Origin: Bacillota bacterium
GTDB lineage: Bacteria; Bacillota; Clostridia; Oscillospirales; Ruminococcaceae
Direction of reading: 5' to 3'
Assembly: GCA_023396215.1 (NCBI GenBank)
Contig: JAEWWW010000114.1
Span: 1 to 10,685 of the forward strand
Length of the DNA: 10,685 nucleotides
In this document: positions 1 through 5,934 of the stretch, in pieces
Layout: each line of letters starts with the position of its first letter
How positions within the stretch are numbered: position 1 is the stretch's first letter
The notes under the pieces: generated by a model
What the model saw: the letters and a program-made list of their open reading frames with translations, nothing else
What the model was told of the DNA's origin: nothing
Database searches by the model: none
Made by a program: the position numbers and the translations under genes

Positions 1-41
1 TTGCGCCGCCCCACCACCGGAATACGGCTATCTTTTAAAGG

Positions 42-1394
42 TTATTTCAGCAAGGCGTTGATGTCGTCCTGCGCCTTTTTGATGGTCGCGTTGGGGTCGG
101 CATTGTTGGAGATGATGGCGTCACGCATATCGATGAGCACCTGGTCAACCTGCAGGCCGTTGGGGCCGGGCCAGCTGGTCCATGCCACGGCGTTGCCAAA
201 GGTGTTGATGGCGGGCTGTATCAGCGCGTTTTCGGCCAGATAGGTCTTCAGCTTTTCAGAGTTTTCAACCGCGGTTTTGGTGGTGGGCAGATACCCGGTC
301 CCCAGCACCCATTCGGTCATGCTCTCATCCTCATACAGGAACTTCATGAATTCCCAGCTGGCGCGGATTTTATCCTCCTCGCCGGCTACGCAGACCAGCA
401 TGTTACCGCCCACACAGAGGGAGTAATGGTCGCCCGAGGTGGGGTAAGCCGCGGTGCGCAGGTCGAACTTGCAGCTTTCCTGCATGTAGGCAGATTTCCC
501 TACCGTTGCAATCAGCATACCGATTTTGCCCGAGGCGAATGCGCCCAGCGCTTCTTCGGAGCCGATATTGGTGCAGGCGCCGGTTTTAAAGCCGTTTTGC
601 CATGTGGTAAAAACATCCACCACCTGAGGGGTGTAGAAGGTAGCGACCGGCTTGCCGTCCTTAATCTCGTACATCTCTGCGCCGGTGCTGAGCATCAGCG
701 GGTTGAGCGCGTAGGTGTTGGCGATGACCTCGATATAAAAGCCTTCGTTGCCGGTTTTGTCTTTAATCTGCTGGCCGGCCGCGATGGCCTCTTTCAGGGT
801 TCTCGGGGGGTTATCAGGGTCAAGACCCGCCTGCTTAAAGAGATCGGCGTTGATAAACATCACCGGAGTGGAGGTAGCATAGGGCAGACCCAGCATGACG
901 CCCTGTGCCGAGATGGACAGGTCACGGATGTTGTCCAGCAACTTGGACTCCAGGAAGCCTGCGTCCTGAGGGGCGTACTTTTCGATAATTTCGATCGGGC
1001 TGGTGAACTGGGGGAAGTTCTCCGCAAAGTAGTTGAGATAGTTCCACCCCACCTGCACAACACCGGGGTACTCGCTGATGGCCAGTGCCGCCTGCAGGTT
1101 TTCTGCTACGCCCTGATAGGCGTTTGAGGTGAACTTGCCGATAACCGTAATGTTTTTGCCGTTGGTCTGGTTAAACTTTTCGATTAACCTTTCCACCGCC
1201 GGGCCGCCCTGGGTTTCACTGTTGATGTGCCAATACTCGATGGTGGTGGCGGGCCATTCCTGTGCCGAACTGCCGTTGCCGCCACCGCTTGGGGTACCAC
1301 TGGGGGCTGGTGCCGAACTGCCGCCACAAGCGGCCAGACCAAGTACCAAAGCGATGCAGATTGTCAGTGCCAGTAACTTCTTTGTTCCTCTCAT
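42..1394 (-). CDS. ABC transporter sugar-binding lipoprotein (family 1, UgpB/MalE-like)
   Basis: This is a 450-residue extracellular solute-binding protein that captures a sugar or sugar derivative and passes it to an ABC importer at the membrane. Residues 1-23 form a lipoprotein signal peptide: basic MRGTKK, a hydrophobic core, then the lipobox GLAAC with Cys23 as the lipidation site. A Gly/Ser/Pro-rich linker follows, to about residue 45. The mature part opens with IEYWH and a GPAVERLIEKFNQ helix, and later has the GYLPTTKTAVEN segment typical of UgpB-like proteins, so glycerol-3-phosphate-type or oligosaccharide ligands are possible. The ligand cannot be read from sequence. The start codon has AGGGGATGA about 8 bases upstream. 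The gene is divergent from a LacI regulator, which probably controls it. Permease genes are expected beyond the left edge; none is in the 41 bases left of the stop. The family is secure, the ligand unknown. Confidence 0.93.
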   Translation of the reverse strand: MRGTKKLLALTICIALVLGLAACGGSSAPAPSGTPSGGGNGSSAQEWPATTIEYWHINSETQGGPAVERLIEKFNQTNGKNITVIGKFTSNAYQGVAENLQAALAISEYPGVVQVGWNYLNYFAENFPQFTSPIEIIEKYAPQDAGFLESKLLDNIRDLSISAQGVMLGLPYATSTPVMFINADLFKQAGLDPDNPPRTLKEAIAAGQQIKDKTGNEGFYIEVIANTYALNPLMLSTGAEMYEIKDGKPVATFYTPQVVDVFTTWQNGFKTGACTNIGSEEALGAFASGKIGMLIATVGKSAYMQESCKFDLRTAAYPTSGDHYSLCVGGNMLVCVAGEEDKIRASWEFMKFLYEDESMTEWVLGTGYLPTTKTAVENSEKLKTYLAENALIQPAINTFGNAVAWTSWPGPNGLQVDQVLIDMRDAIISNNADPNATIKKAQDDINALLK

Positions 1395-1435
1395 ACTCTC
1401 ATCCCCTATTATTAATAAATTAGGCCAAATATTAC

Positions 1436-1456
1436 TTATAACATTTAGCCTCCTCC
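1436..1456 (-). promoter_or_regulatory. Strong SD-like sequence with a two-codon ORF in the binding-protein leader
   Basis: On the minus strand GGAGGAGG (1456-1449) is followed after CTAA by ATG TTA TAA (1444-1436), a complete Met-Leu-stop ORF. It lies at or just after the predicted transcription start of the binding-protein gene, about 45 bases before the real ribosome binding site. It could be a minimal leader ORF, a 5'-end ribosome-binding element that stabilises the mRNA (as known for STAB-SD sequences in Bacillus), or chance. The sequence is certain, the function is not. Confidence 0.3.
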
Positions 1457-1460
1457 GCCA

Positions 1461-1491
1461 ATAATATCACACAATTTTTGAACTAAGTCAA
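1461..1491 (-). promoter_or_regulatory. Predicted sigma-A promoter of the sugar-binding protein gene
   Basis: Read on the minus strand, the -35 box is TTGACT (1491-1486) and the -10 box is TATTAT (1466-1461), separated by 19 bases. The -10 is preceded by TGTGA. The predicted start of transcription is near 1454, giving a leader of roughly 60 bases. The long spacer makes it a moderate promoter, which would suit regulation by the divergent LacI protein. Confidence 0.55.
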
Positions 1492-1557
1492 TGCTTTATG
1501 TGTTTTTCTCTATAAACAACAAGCCAAACTCAAGATATTTACGTTTTTTATAATTTT

Positions 1558-1633
1558 ATTAGTAATATTATTATGTTAAAATAATTTATAAAGCTTAATA
1601 TGTTACTAATTACACTTGACTTTTATTACTAAA
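1558..1633. promoter_or_regulatory. Candidate LacI-family operator array (TTACTAA elements)
   Basis: Three copies of one motif lie in the AT-rich divergent region. ATTAGTAA at 1558-1565 and TTACTAAT at 1603-1610 form a perfect 8-bp inverted pair. A third copy, TTACTAAA at 1626-1633, falls between the -35 and -10 boxes of the lacI promoter, 23 bp (about two helical turns) from the second. Between the first two lies an imperfect palindrome TATAAAGCTTAATA (1587-1600, 12 of 14 positions symmetric). Placement fits autoregulation and looping, but the region is so AT-rich that chance repeats are possible. These sites lack the central CG common in LacI-family operators. Confidence 0.4.
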
Positions 1634-1645
1634 TTTCATTATAAT
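1616..1645 (+). promoter_or_regulatory. Predicted sigma-A promoter of the lacI-family gene
   Basis: The -35 is TTGACT (1616-1621) and the -10 is a perfect TATAAT (1640-1645), with an 18-base spacer. The expected transcription start is about 1652-1653, right at the upstream ATG of the reading frame. This argues that translation begins further in, at the GTG at 1686. Confidence 0.75.
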
Positions 1646-1673
1646 ATTCTTAATGACAGAACAGCCAAAGGAC

Positions 1674-1680
1674 AGGGGTG
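1674..1680 (+). promoter_or_regulatory. Ribosome binding site deciding the lacI-family start
   Basis: AGGGGTG lies 5 bases before GTG 1686. The in-frame ATG at 1653 has only AT-rich sequence before it and would sit on the predicted mRNA 5' end. Confidence 0.65.
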
Positions 1681-1685
1681 ATAAC

Positions 1686-2825
1686 GTGCCAAAAAGCAAG
1701 GTGACCATGATCGATATCGCCCGGCAGACCGGGGTGTCACAGTCTACCGTTTCACTGATACTGAGCGGAAAGGAGAGTCACTCTTTTTCTCCCGAAACCG
1801 TTCGGCGGGTAAAAGCCGTCGCCGACCAGCTTGGCTACCAAAAAAGATGGGCCGGGCCGGCGGAAAAAAGAACCATTATGGTTTTATCGGTCAACTACTC
1901 CAACCCTTATTATTGCGAGCTGCTGCAGGGCATCGAGGCGGAAGCGGCGGATAAAAACTATAATGTGATTTCCTGCAATACTCACCGCAACCCCCGGCAG
2001 GAGAGCCAATATCTTGAGATGGCGCTTTCGATGAAGCTTTGGGGCATCATCGTTCTTTTTCAGCCCCAGCAGACCGAGCTGTTTGGCGAGGTGGTGCGCA
2101 AAATCCCGGCGGTCTGCATCTGTGACCGCGAGGACGCACCGGCCGTCGACATCATCGAGATGAACAACGTGACCTCGGGCAGGCTGCTGATTGATTACCT
2201 CTACTCGCTGGGGCATCAAAAAATCGCGCTTATCACCAGCTCTCTGGGCGAAAATAAGGGCCGCTTCGCCCGCATGGACGGGCTTCGGCTGCAGATGGAG
2301 CGCCTTGGGCTGAAGGAAAATTTCAGCGTCATTATGGACGAGGGCGGGCACGCCACTGAGATACGGGATTTCTACAGCGATTACCACATCGGCTACCGGC
2401 TGATGCAGGATGAGGCCCTATACAAAAGCGGCACCACCGCCTTTGTATGCACCAACGACATGGTGGCCTTCGGGGCAATGGACGCCATTCTGGAGCGCGG
2501 CTACCGCATCCCGGAGGATTTCTCCCTCTGCGGATTCGATAATCTGCTCTACGCCCAGTTCTCCCCTGTTTCGCTCACCAGCGTCGACCACGGCCTGCTG
2601 GTCAAGGGCAAAAGCGCCTTTGAGCTGCTGCTGCGCAAGGTGGAAGCCCTGGAGGCCAACGGCAGCGGTATCATTCAATCGGATATTTTCAGGATTGAGT
2701 TTTTACCCAAGCTGATCATCCGCGACAGCACCGGGCCCGCATCCCCCTTGACGGCGGCAGGCAAGCCGCCCAAAAGCGCGGCGCCCAAAACGGTGATAAA
2801 CCCCCACAGCGGATGGCTGAAATAA
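1686..2825 (+). CDS. LacI-family transcriptional regulator
   Basis: This is a 379-residue DNA-binding repressor or activator of the LacI/GalR family, cytoplasmic and normally dimeric, responding to a sugar. The N-terminal helix-turn-helix (residues about 6-28) reads TMIDIARQTGVSQSTVSLIL, followed by the SPETVRRVKAVADQLGY hinge-helix region to about residue 51. The periplasmic-binding-protein-like effector domain starts near residue 63 (TIMVLSVNYSNPYY), with the late segments VCTNDMVAFGAMDAI and EDFSLCGFDN typical of the family. I chose GTG 1686 over ATG 1653 because it has a good ribosome binding site and the predicted promoter would make the ATG leaderless. The C-terminus carries about 30 extra Pro/Ala/Lys-rich residues beyond the usual fold. 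Divergence from the sugar-binding lipoprotein gene suggests it controls that transport operon and itself. The effector is unknown. Confidence 0.93.
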   Translation: MPKSKVTMIDIARQTGVSQSTVSLILSGKESHSFSPETVRRVKAVADQLGYQKRWAGPAEKRTIMVLSVNYSNPYYCELLQGIEAEAADKNYNVISCNTHRNPRQESQYLEMALSMKLWGIIVLFQPQQTELFGEVVRKIPAVCICDREDAPAVDIIEMNNVTSGRLLIDYLYSLGHQKIALITSSLGENKGRFARMDGLRLQMERLGLKENFSVIMDEGGHATEIRDFYSDYHIGYRLMQDEALYKSGTTAFVCTNDMVAFGAMDAILERGYRIPEDFSLCGFDNLLYAQFSPVSLTSVDHGLLVKGKSAFELLLRKVEALEANGSGIIQSDIFRIEFLPKLIIRDSTGPASPLTAAGKPPKSAAPKTVINPHSGWLK

Positions 2826-2840
2826 GCGGATATACTTTGA

Positions 2841-2876
2841 GGGCAGGCCTTTGGGCCTGCCCTTAGTTTGTTTTTT
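2841..2876 (+). terminator. Rho-independent terminator of the lacI-family gene
   Basis: A perfect 9-bp stem GGGCAGGCC / GGCCTGCCC (2841-2849 and 2854-2862) with a TTTG loop is followed by TTAGTTTGTTTTTT. It begins 16 bases after the lacI stop codon. Confidence 0.9.
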
Positions 2877-2984
2877 CTACTGTTATTATTCGAGAGCGTA
2901 GCTGGGTTATCGATGTGGCGGTTTTAGCGGCTGCTGACTGTTTTTCTGCTTATAAAAAGGCTTTGCCTGCTGCTGTTAAAAAAA

Positions 2985-3013
2985 TATTCATAATTGAGAA
3001 AAAAATATGAATA
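2985..3013. repeat. Short inverted repeat upstream of the holin-family gene
   Basis: TATTCATA (2985-2992) and TATGAATA (3006-3013) form a perfect 8-bp inverted repeat with a 13-base A-rich spacer, 35 bases before the start codon of the small membrane protein. It overlaps a weak promoter candidate (TTGAGA at 2994-2999, TAATAT at 3015-3020, only 15 bases apart). It may be an operator, but in such AT-rich sequence it could be chance. Confidence 0.25.
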
Positions 3014-3047
3014 CTAATATCAAATCTTATCGATTGAGGTATTAAAG

Positions 3048-3404
3048 ATGGAAGAAAGAAGAGAAGGCCGCTCCGGCATTGGGCAATGGCTGGGCAAGAC
3101 GGCAATCACCATGGTGGTGCTGTTTGTGGTGTCCTTTTTAACGCCCGGTTTTTCTATTCGGGGGCTATGGTCCTTTTTTGTGGCGGCGGTGGTCATCAGC
3201 CTGCTGGATTACCTTGCCGAACGCGTGATGGGGGTAGACGCCTCCCCCTTTGGGCGGGGCATTAAGGGCTTTGTCATTGCGGCGCTGATTTTATATCTGG
3301 CCCAGTTTGTTGTGCCGGATATGCGGGTCACCCTCCTTGGCGCCGGGCTGGGGGCTTTGGCCATCGGCATTATCGACGGCATCTTTCCCGGCCGGGTTAT
3401 GTGA
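3048..3404 (+). CDS. Small membrane protein, phage holin family 4 / YvlD-like
   Basis: This 118-residue protein resembles the family named 'phage holin family 4 superfamily IV' (Pfam Phage_holin_4_2), which includes Bacillus YvlD. Most members are chromosomal proteins of unknown function in Gram-positive bacteria, not phage lysis proteins. After a charged N-terminus (MEERREGRSG) there are about four hydrophobic helices at residues 18-33, 39-56, 73-90 and 93-112. The loop GVDASPFGRGIKG and the IIDGIFPG end are, from memory, typical of this family. GAGGT lies 7 bases before the ATG. The gene stands alone between two terminators; no endolysin or other phage gene is nearby, so a cell-envelope or stress role is more likely than lysis. 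Family assignment is fairly firm, function unknown. Confidence 0.85.
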   Translation: MEERREGRSGIGQWLGKTAITMVVLFVVSFLTPGFSIRGLWSFFVAAVVISLLDYLAERVMGVDASPFGRGIKGFVIAALILYLAQFVVPDMRVTLLGAGLGALAIGIIDGIFPGRVM

Positions 3405-3420
3405 CCGCCCTTACCCGCGC

Positions 3421-3465
3421 ATAAAAAAGAAAGTCCACGGCGCAGCCGTGGACTTTCTTTTTTAT
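3421..3465. terminator. Bidirectional terminator between convergent genes
   Basis: A perfect 21-bp inverted repeat (3421-3441 and 3445-3465) with a GCA loop has the G+C-rich core GTCCACGGC and A6/T6 runs at its two ends. It can therefore terminate the membrane-protein gene (rightward) and the diaminopimelate dehydrogenase gene (leftward). The left-reading stop codon begins only 4 bases beyond it. Confidence 0.93.
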
Positions 3466-3469
3466 GCCT

Positions 3470-4345
3470 TTATACCAGCCTGCGGATGAGGTCTTCGGGT
3501 TCACCCGCGAGAAAATGAATGGGGGGTATCTCTATCATGGTGTAGCAGCCGGGAGTCTGCTTTACGACCGCCCGGGCCGAGGAAACCAAAATCTGGCCGG
3601 TGAGGGCCGGGTTGTTGATGCTCATCTGGAACTCAATGCGCTGGTTGGCGGTAACGCCCGAAACGCCCTTTCGCAGCAGATGCACCCCGTGGCCCACATC
3701 TTTGAGCTGGGCCACATCCTCCACCTGAAACACATGGGTTTCGTCATGCACAAAGTAGGCGTCCTCTTTAATCGCCTTGCTGACCTGTGCAAAGTCGGCC
3801 CCCGGCTCCAGCGAAACATAGACCATGCGCCTGTGAATGCCGGTGCCCAGCGGGATGGTCATCGACAAAGCGTCTTTGACCCCTGCCTTGGAGCGAACCG
3901 CCACGGTGTGACCCATGCTCATGCCGGGGCCGAAGTTGGTGTAGGTGATGCCCCGGGGCATCATCGCCTCGGCCAGGGCGCGGATAACCGAGTCGCTGCC
4001 GGGGTCCCATCCGGCGGCTGTGACCGCCGCGCAGCCGTGGGCCTTTGCGGCGGCATCCAGCCGGGCGCGCAGCTCCACAATAGAAGAATGGATGTCGTAG
4101 CTATCCACGGTGCAGATGCCCCGCTGAAGCAGTGCCTCGGCAATATCGGGCACGGCGCGGCTGGGCGAGCAGAGGATGGCTACGTCAACCCCTTCCAACT
4201 GGTCGGGGGTTGTGACGGTGCGCACCCCCTCAACGGTCTGGCTTCGGCTGACCACACAGACCAGCTCCATATCCCCGCTCTGCCGGACTGCTTCCAGTAC
4301 CGCTTTTCCGATATTCCCAAACCCAACAATCGCAACCTTTATCAC
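3470..4345 (-). CDS. ddh: meso-Diaminopimelate dehydrogenase
   Basis: This enzyme catalyses the NADPH-dependent reductive amination of L-2-amino-6-oxopimelate (tetrahydrodipicolinate) with ammonia to meso-diaminopimelate, a one-step route to lysine and the peptidoglycan cross-linking residue. It is cytoplasmic and usually dimeric. The N-terminal Rossmann nucleotide-binding fold shows VGFGNIGKAV (residues 7-16) and a VVSRSQ turn. The family motifs AAGWDPGSDS (110-119) and NFGPGMSMGHTVAV (137-150) line the active site. At 291 residues it is shorter than the roughly 320-residue Corynebacterium enzyme and nearer the compact 'type II' form of Symbiobacterium. The start is GTG (CAC at 4343-4345) with AGGAGG 8 bases upstream (4359-4354). 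It is a single-gene unit with no lysine-pathway neighbours in the window. No convincing promoter was identified in 4360-4549; the best guess is TATCAT behind a T-tract near 4466-4493. Confidence 0.92.
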   Translation of the reverse strand: MIKVAIVGFGNIGKAVLEAVRQSGDMELVCVVSRSQTVEGVRTVTTPDQLEGVDVAILCSPSRAVPDIAEALLQRGICTVDSYDIHSSIVELRARLDAAAKAHGCAAVTAAGWDPGSDSVIRALAEAMMPRGITYTNFGPGMSMGHTVAVRSKAGVKDALSMTIPLGTGIHRRMVYVSLEPGADFAQVSKAIKEDAYFVHDETHVFQVEDVAQLKDVGHGVHLLRKGVSGVTANQRIEFQMSINNPALTGQILVSSARAVVKQTPGCYTMIEIPPIHFLAGEPEDLIRRLV

Positions 4346-4549
4346 TGGCTTTGCCTCCTATAGCTTCAAAGATGATTGCGGCCACACCGCTTCAAAAGCC
4401 CGCCCTTTCGGCGCAGAACCGATGCGCGAAGCCTGATTGCACAGGCCCAAAAACCGCTGTACCTATGATACTATATTTTAGGGTGAAAAAAAAGTGCGGC
4501 CCTGCATTTGCAGAGAGCAGGAACAGCGCGGCCAATAGAACAAGAGCAG

Positions 4550-5932
4550 TCAGGTGGTGATGCCTTTCGCCTGCCGCGCTCTCAACCCATTAAACTCCTT
4601 CTTTACCATCAGCATGGTCCACACAACGATGACGGTATCAATGGCCAGCGAGCCGTAATATACGCCGCCCACGCCGATGAACCGGGGCAGAAGCAGCATC
4701 ACCGGGATGTAAAACACAAACTGCCTTGCCATGCCAATAATCATGGCGGGCTTGCCCTTATCCACCGAGGGGAAGAGGGTCATCGCCATAAAGATGAAGG
4801 AAAGGGCCGGCAAAATTGCCATATATGCCCGGAAGTGCAGGAACTGCGTGCCGGTGAACACCTGCTCTTTCAGCATCATGCCAAGGATAGAGCCGGGGAC
4901 GACAAGGGAAACGACCCAGAAAGGAATGGTGAGCAAAAGCGCGGCGGCGGCAAAAACCTTGTAAGCGCGGATGACCCGATCATACTGCTTTGCGCCGTAG
5001 TTGATGCCGATAACCGGCTGCAGGGCGCGCATCAGGCCAAAAATGGGGGTGAGCAGGAACTGGAATACCCGGTAAATTACGCCGTAGAAGGCGATATCGG
5101 CCGTTGTGCCATACCGGGCAAGGGCGTTAAAGACCACCACGCCCTGAATGAGGTTCATAATGCTCATCATAAGGGAGGACATTCCCAGCCGCACAACAGA
5201 GGCCGTAATCTTTTTATCCCCCCTCAGCGAAAACAACCTGCTCTGGAAGGTCGCCTTCCCCCTGCCGAAATAAATCCAGCCCATGAGGGTGTAGGCAAGC
5301 ATCCCCACATTGGTGCCCCAGGCCGCGCCTGCCACGCCCATGTCAAAGATGCCCATGAAGATGTAGTTGCAGACGGCATTGACCACAAGACCCACGCCCA
5401 TCATCCAGGCCGCGGTCTTCATCCGGCCCTCGGCGCGGATAATCATGTTGCCCGCGAGGCCGTAAATCCAGAAGAAAGCGCCCACGGTGCAGAGCCTGAA
5501 ATAGGTGACGCCGTAGGCCAATGCCTCGCCGGTTCCGCCCATCATGGCAATCAGCGGCTGCGCAAAGGCAAGGGCAAAAACCGTATAGATGGCGGTGCAG
5601 AGGATAGACAGGCGGTTGACCACCCCCAACAGCCGCTCCTGGGTGTCATAATCCTTTGCGCCCAGCGCGATGCTCAGCACGGAGCCCGCGCCCACGCCGA
5701 TGAGCGAACCCAGGGCCGTGGTTATTTGGGAGAGGGGGTAGGCAAGCGATACCCCGGCGAGGGCGGTATCGTTCACAAACTGCCCTACAAAGATGGCGTC
5801 CAGCACGGTGTTGAAGCCGTAGAGCACCATGGCGACAACGGCGGGCCATGAAAGCTGGGCCATCACCTTCCACAGGCCCCCGGTGAGTATAAATTGCTTT
5901 TGTCCTTCTTTATCTGTAATGGCGTTGTTCAT
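4550..5932 (-). CDS. MATE-family efflux transporter (MepA-like)
   Basis: This is a 460-residue multidrug/toxic-compound extrusion protein of about 12 membrane helices, exporting cationic drugs or metabolites in exchange for Na+ or H+. Its two homologous halves show the repeated family pattern: GVGAGSVLSIALGAKDYD (residues 79-96) and QPVIGINYGAKQYDRV (305-320), the latter characteristic of the MepA branch. I chose ATG 5932 because AGGAG (5944-5940) lies 7 bases upstream. An ATG at 5938 overlaps the stop of the preceding gene as ATGA but is only 1 base from that AGGAG. The frame stays open upstream, but those residues are out-of-frame translation of the ABC gene. It is the last gene of the tetR-ABC-ABC-MATE cassette. 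Downstream, a weak hairpin (CCTGC/GCAGG, 4501-4521) precedes a T8 run (4493-4486, minus strand), a poor terminator candidate. The substrate is unknown. Confidence 0.92.
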   Translation of the reverse strand: MNNAITDKEGQKQFILTGGLWKVMAQLSWPAVVAMVLYGFNTVLDAIFVGQFVNDTALAGVSLAYPLSQITTALGSLIGVGAGSVLSIALGAKDYDTQERLLGVVNRLSILCTAIYTVFALAFAQPLIAMMGGTGEALAYGVTYFRLCTVGAFFWIYGLAGNMIIRAEGRMKTAAWMMGVGLVVNAVCNYIFMGIFDMGVAGAAWGTNVGMLAYTLMGWIYFGRGKATFQSRLFSLRGDKKITASVVRLGMSSLMMSIMNLIQGVVVFNALARYGTTADIAFYGVIYRVFQFLLTPIFGLMRALQPVIGINYGAKQYDRVIRAYKVFAAAALLLTIPFWVVSLVVPGSILGMMLKEQVFTGTQFLHFRAYMAILPALSFIFMAMTLFPSVDKGKPAMIIGMARQFVFYIPVMLLLPRFIGVGGVYYGSLAIDTVIVVWTMLMVKKEFNGLRARQAKGITT

Positions 5933-5934
5933 TT

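Noticed and set aside
426..1127. Rightward 233-codon frame opposite the sugar-binding lipoprotein
   Set aside because: Antisense shadow; the leftward frame has a signal peptide, lipobox and family motifs.
1653..1685. Upstream ATG start for the LacI-family protein
   Set aside because: No ribosome binding site, and it coincides with the predicted transcription start. GTG 1686 has AGGGGTG 5 bases before it.
3048..3404. Prophage lysis gene interpretation of the holin-family protein
   Set aside because: No endolysin, phage structural or integration gene is nearby, and most members of this family are chromosomal non-phage proteins.
3464..4363. Rightward 299-codon frame opposite diaminopimelate dehydrogenase
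   Set aside because: It begins inside the bidirectional terminator and is the complement of an enzyme with clear motifs.
4486..4521. Terminator after the MATE gene
   Set aside because: The stem is only 5 bp and lies 7 bases from the T8 run, so it was mentioned with the MATE gene rather than listed as a terminator.
4508..5851. Rightward 447-codon frame opposite the MATE gene
   Set aside because: Its translation is rich in His, Gly and charged residues with no recognisable fold. It is the antisense shadow of a clear MATE gene in G+C-rich DNA.
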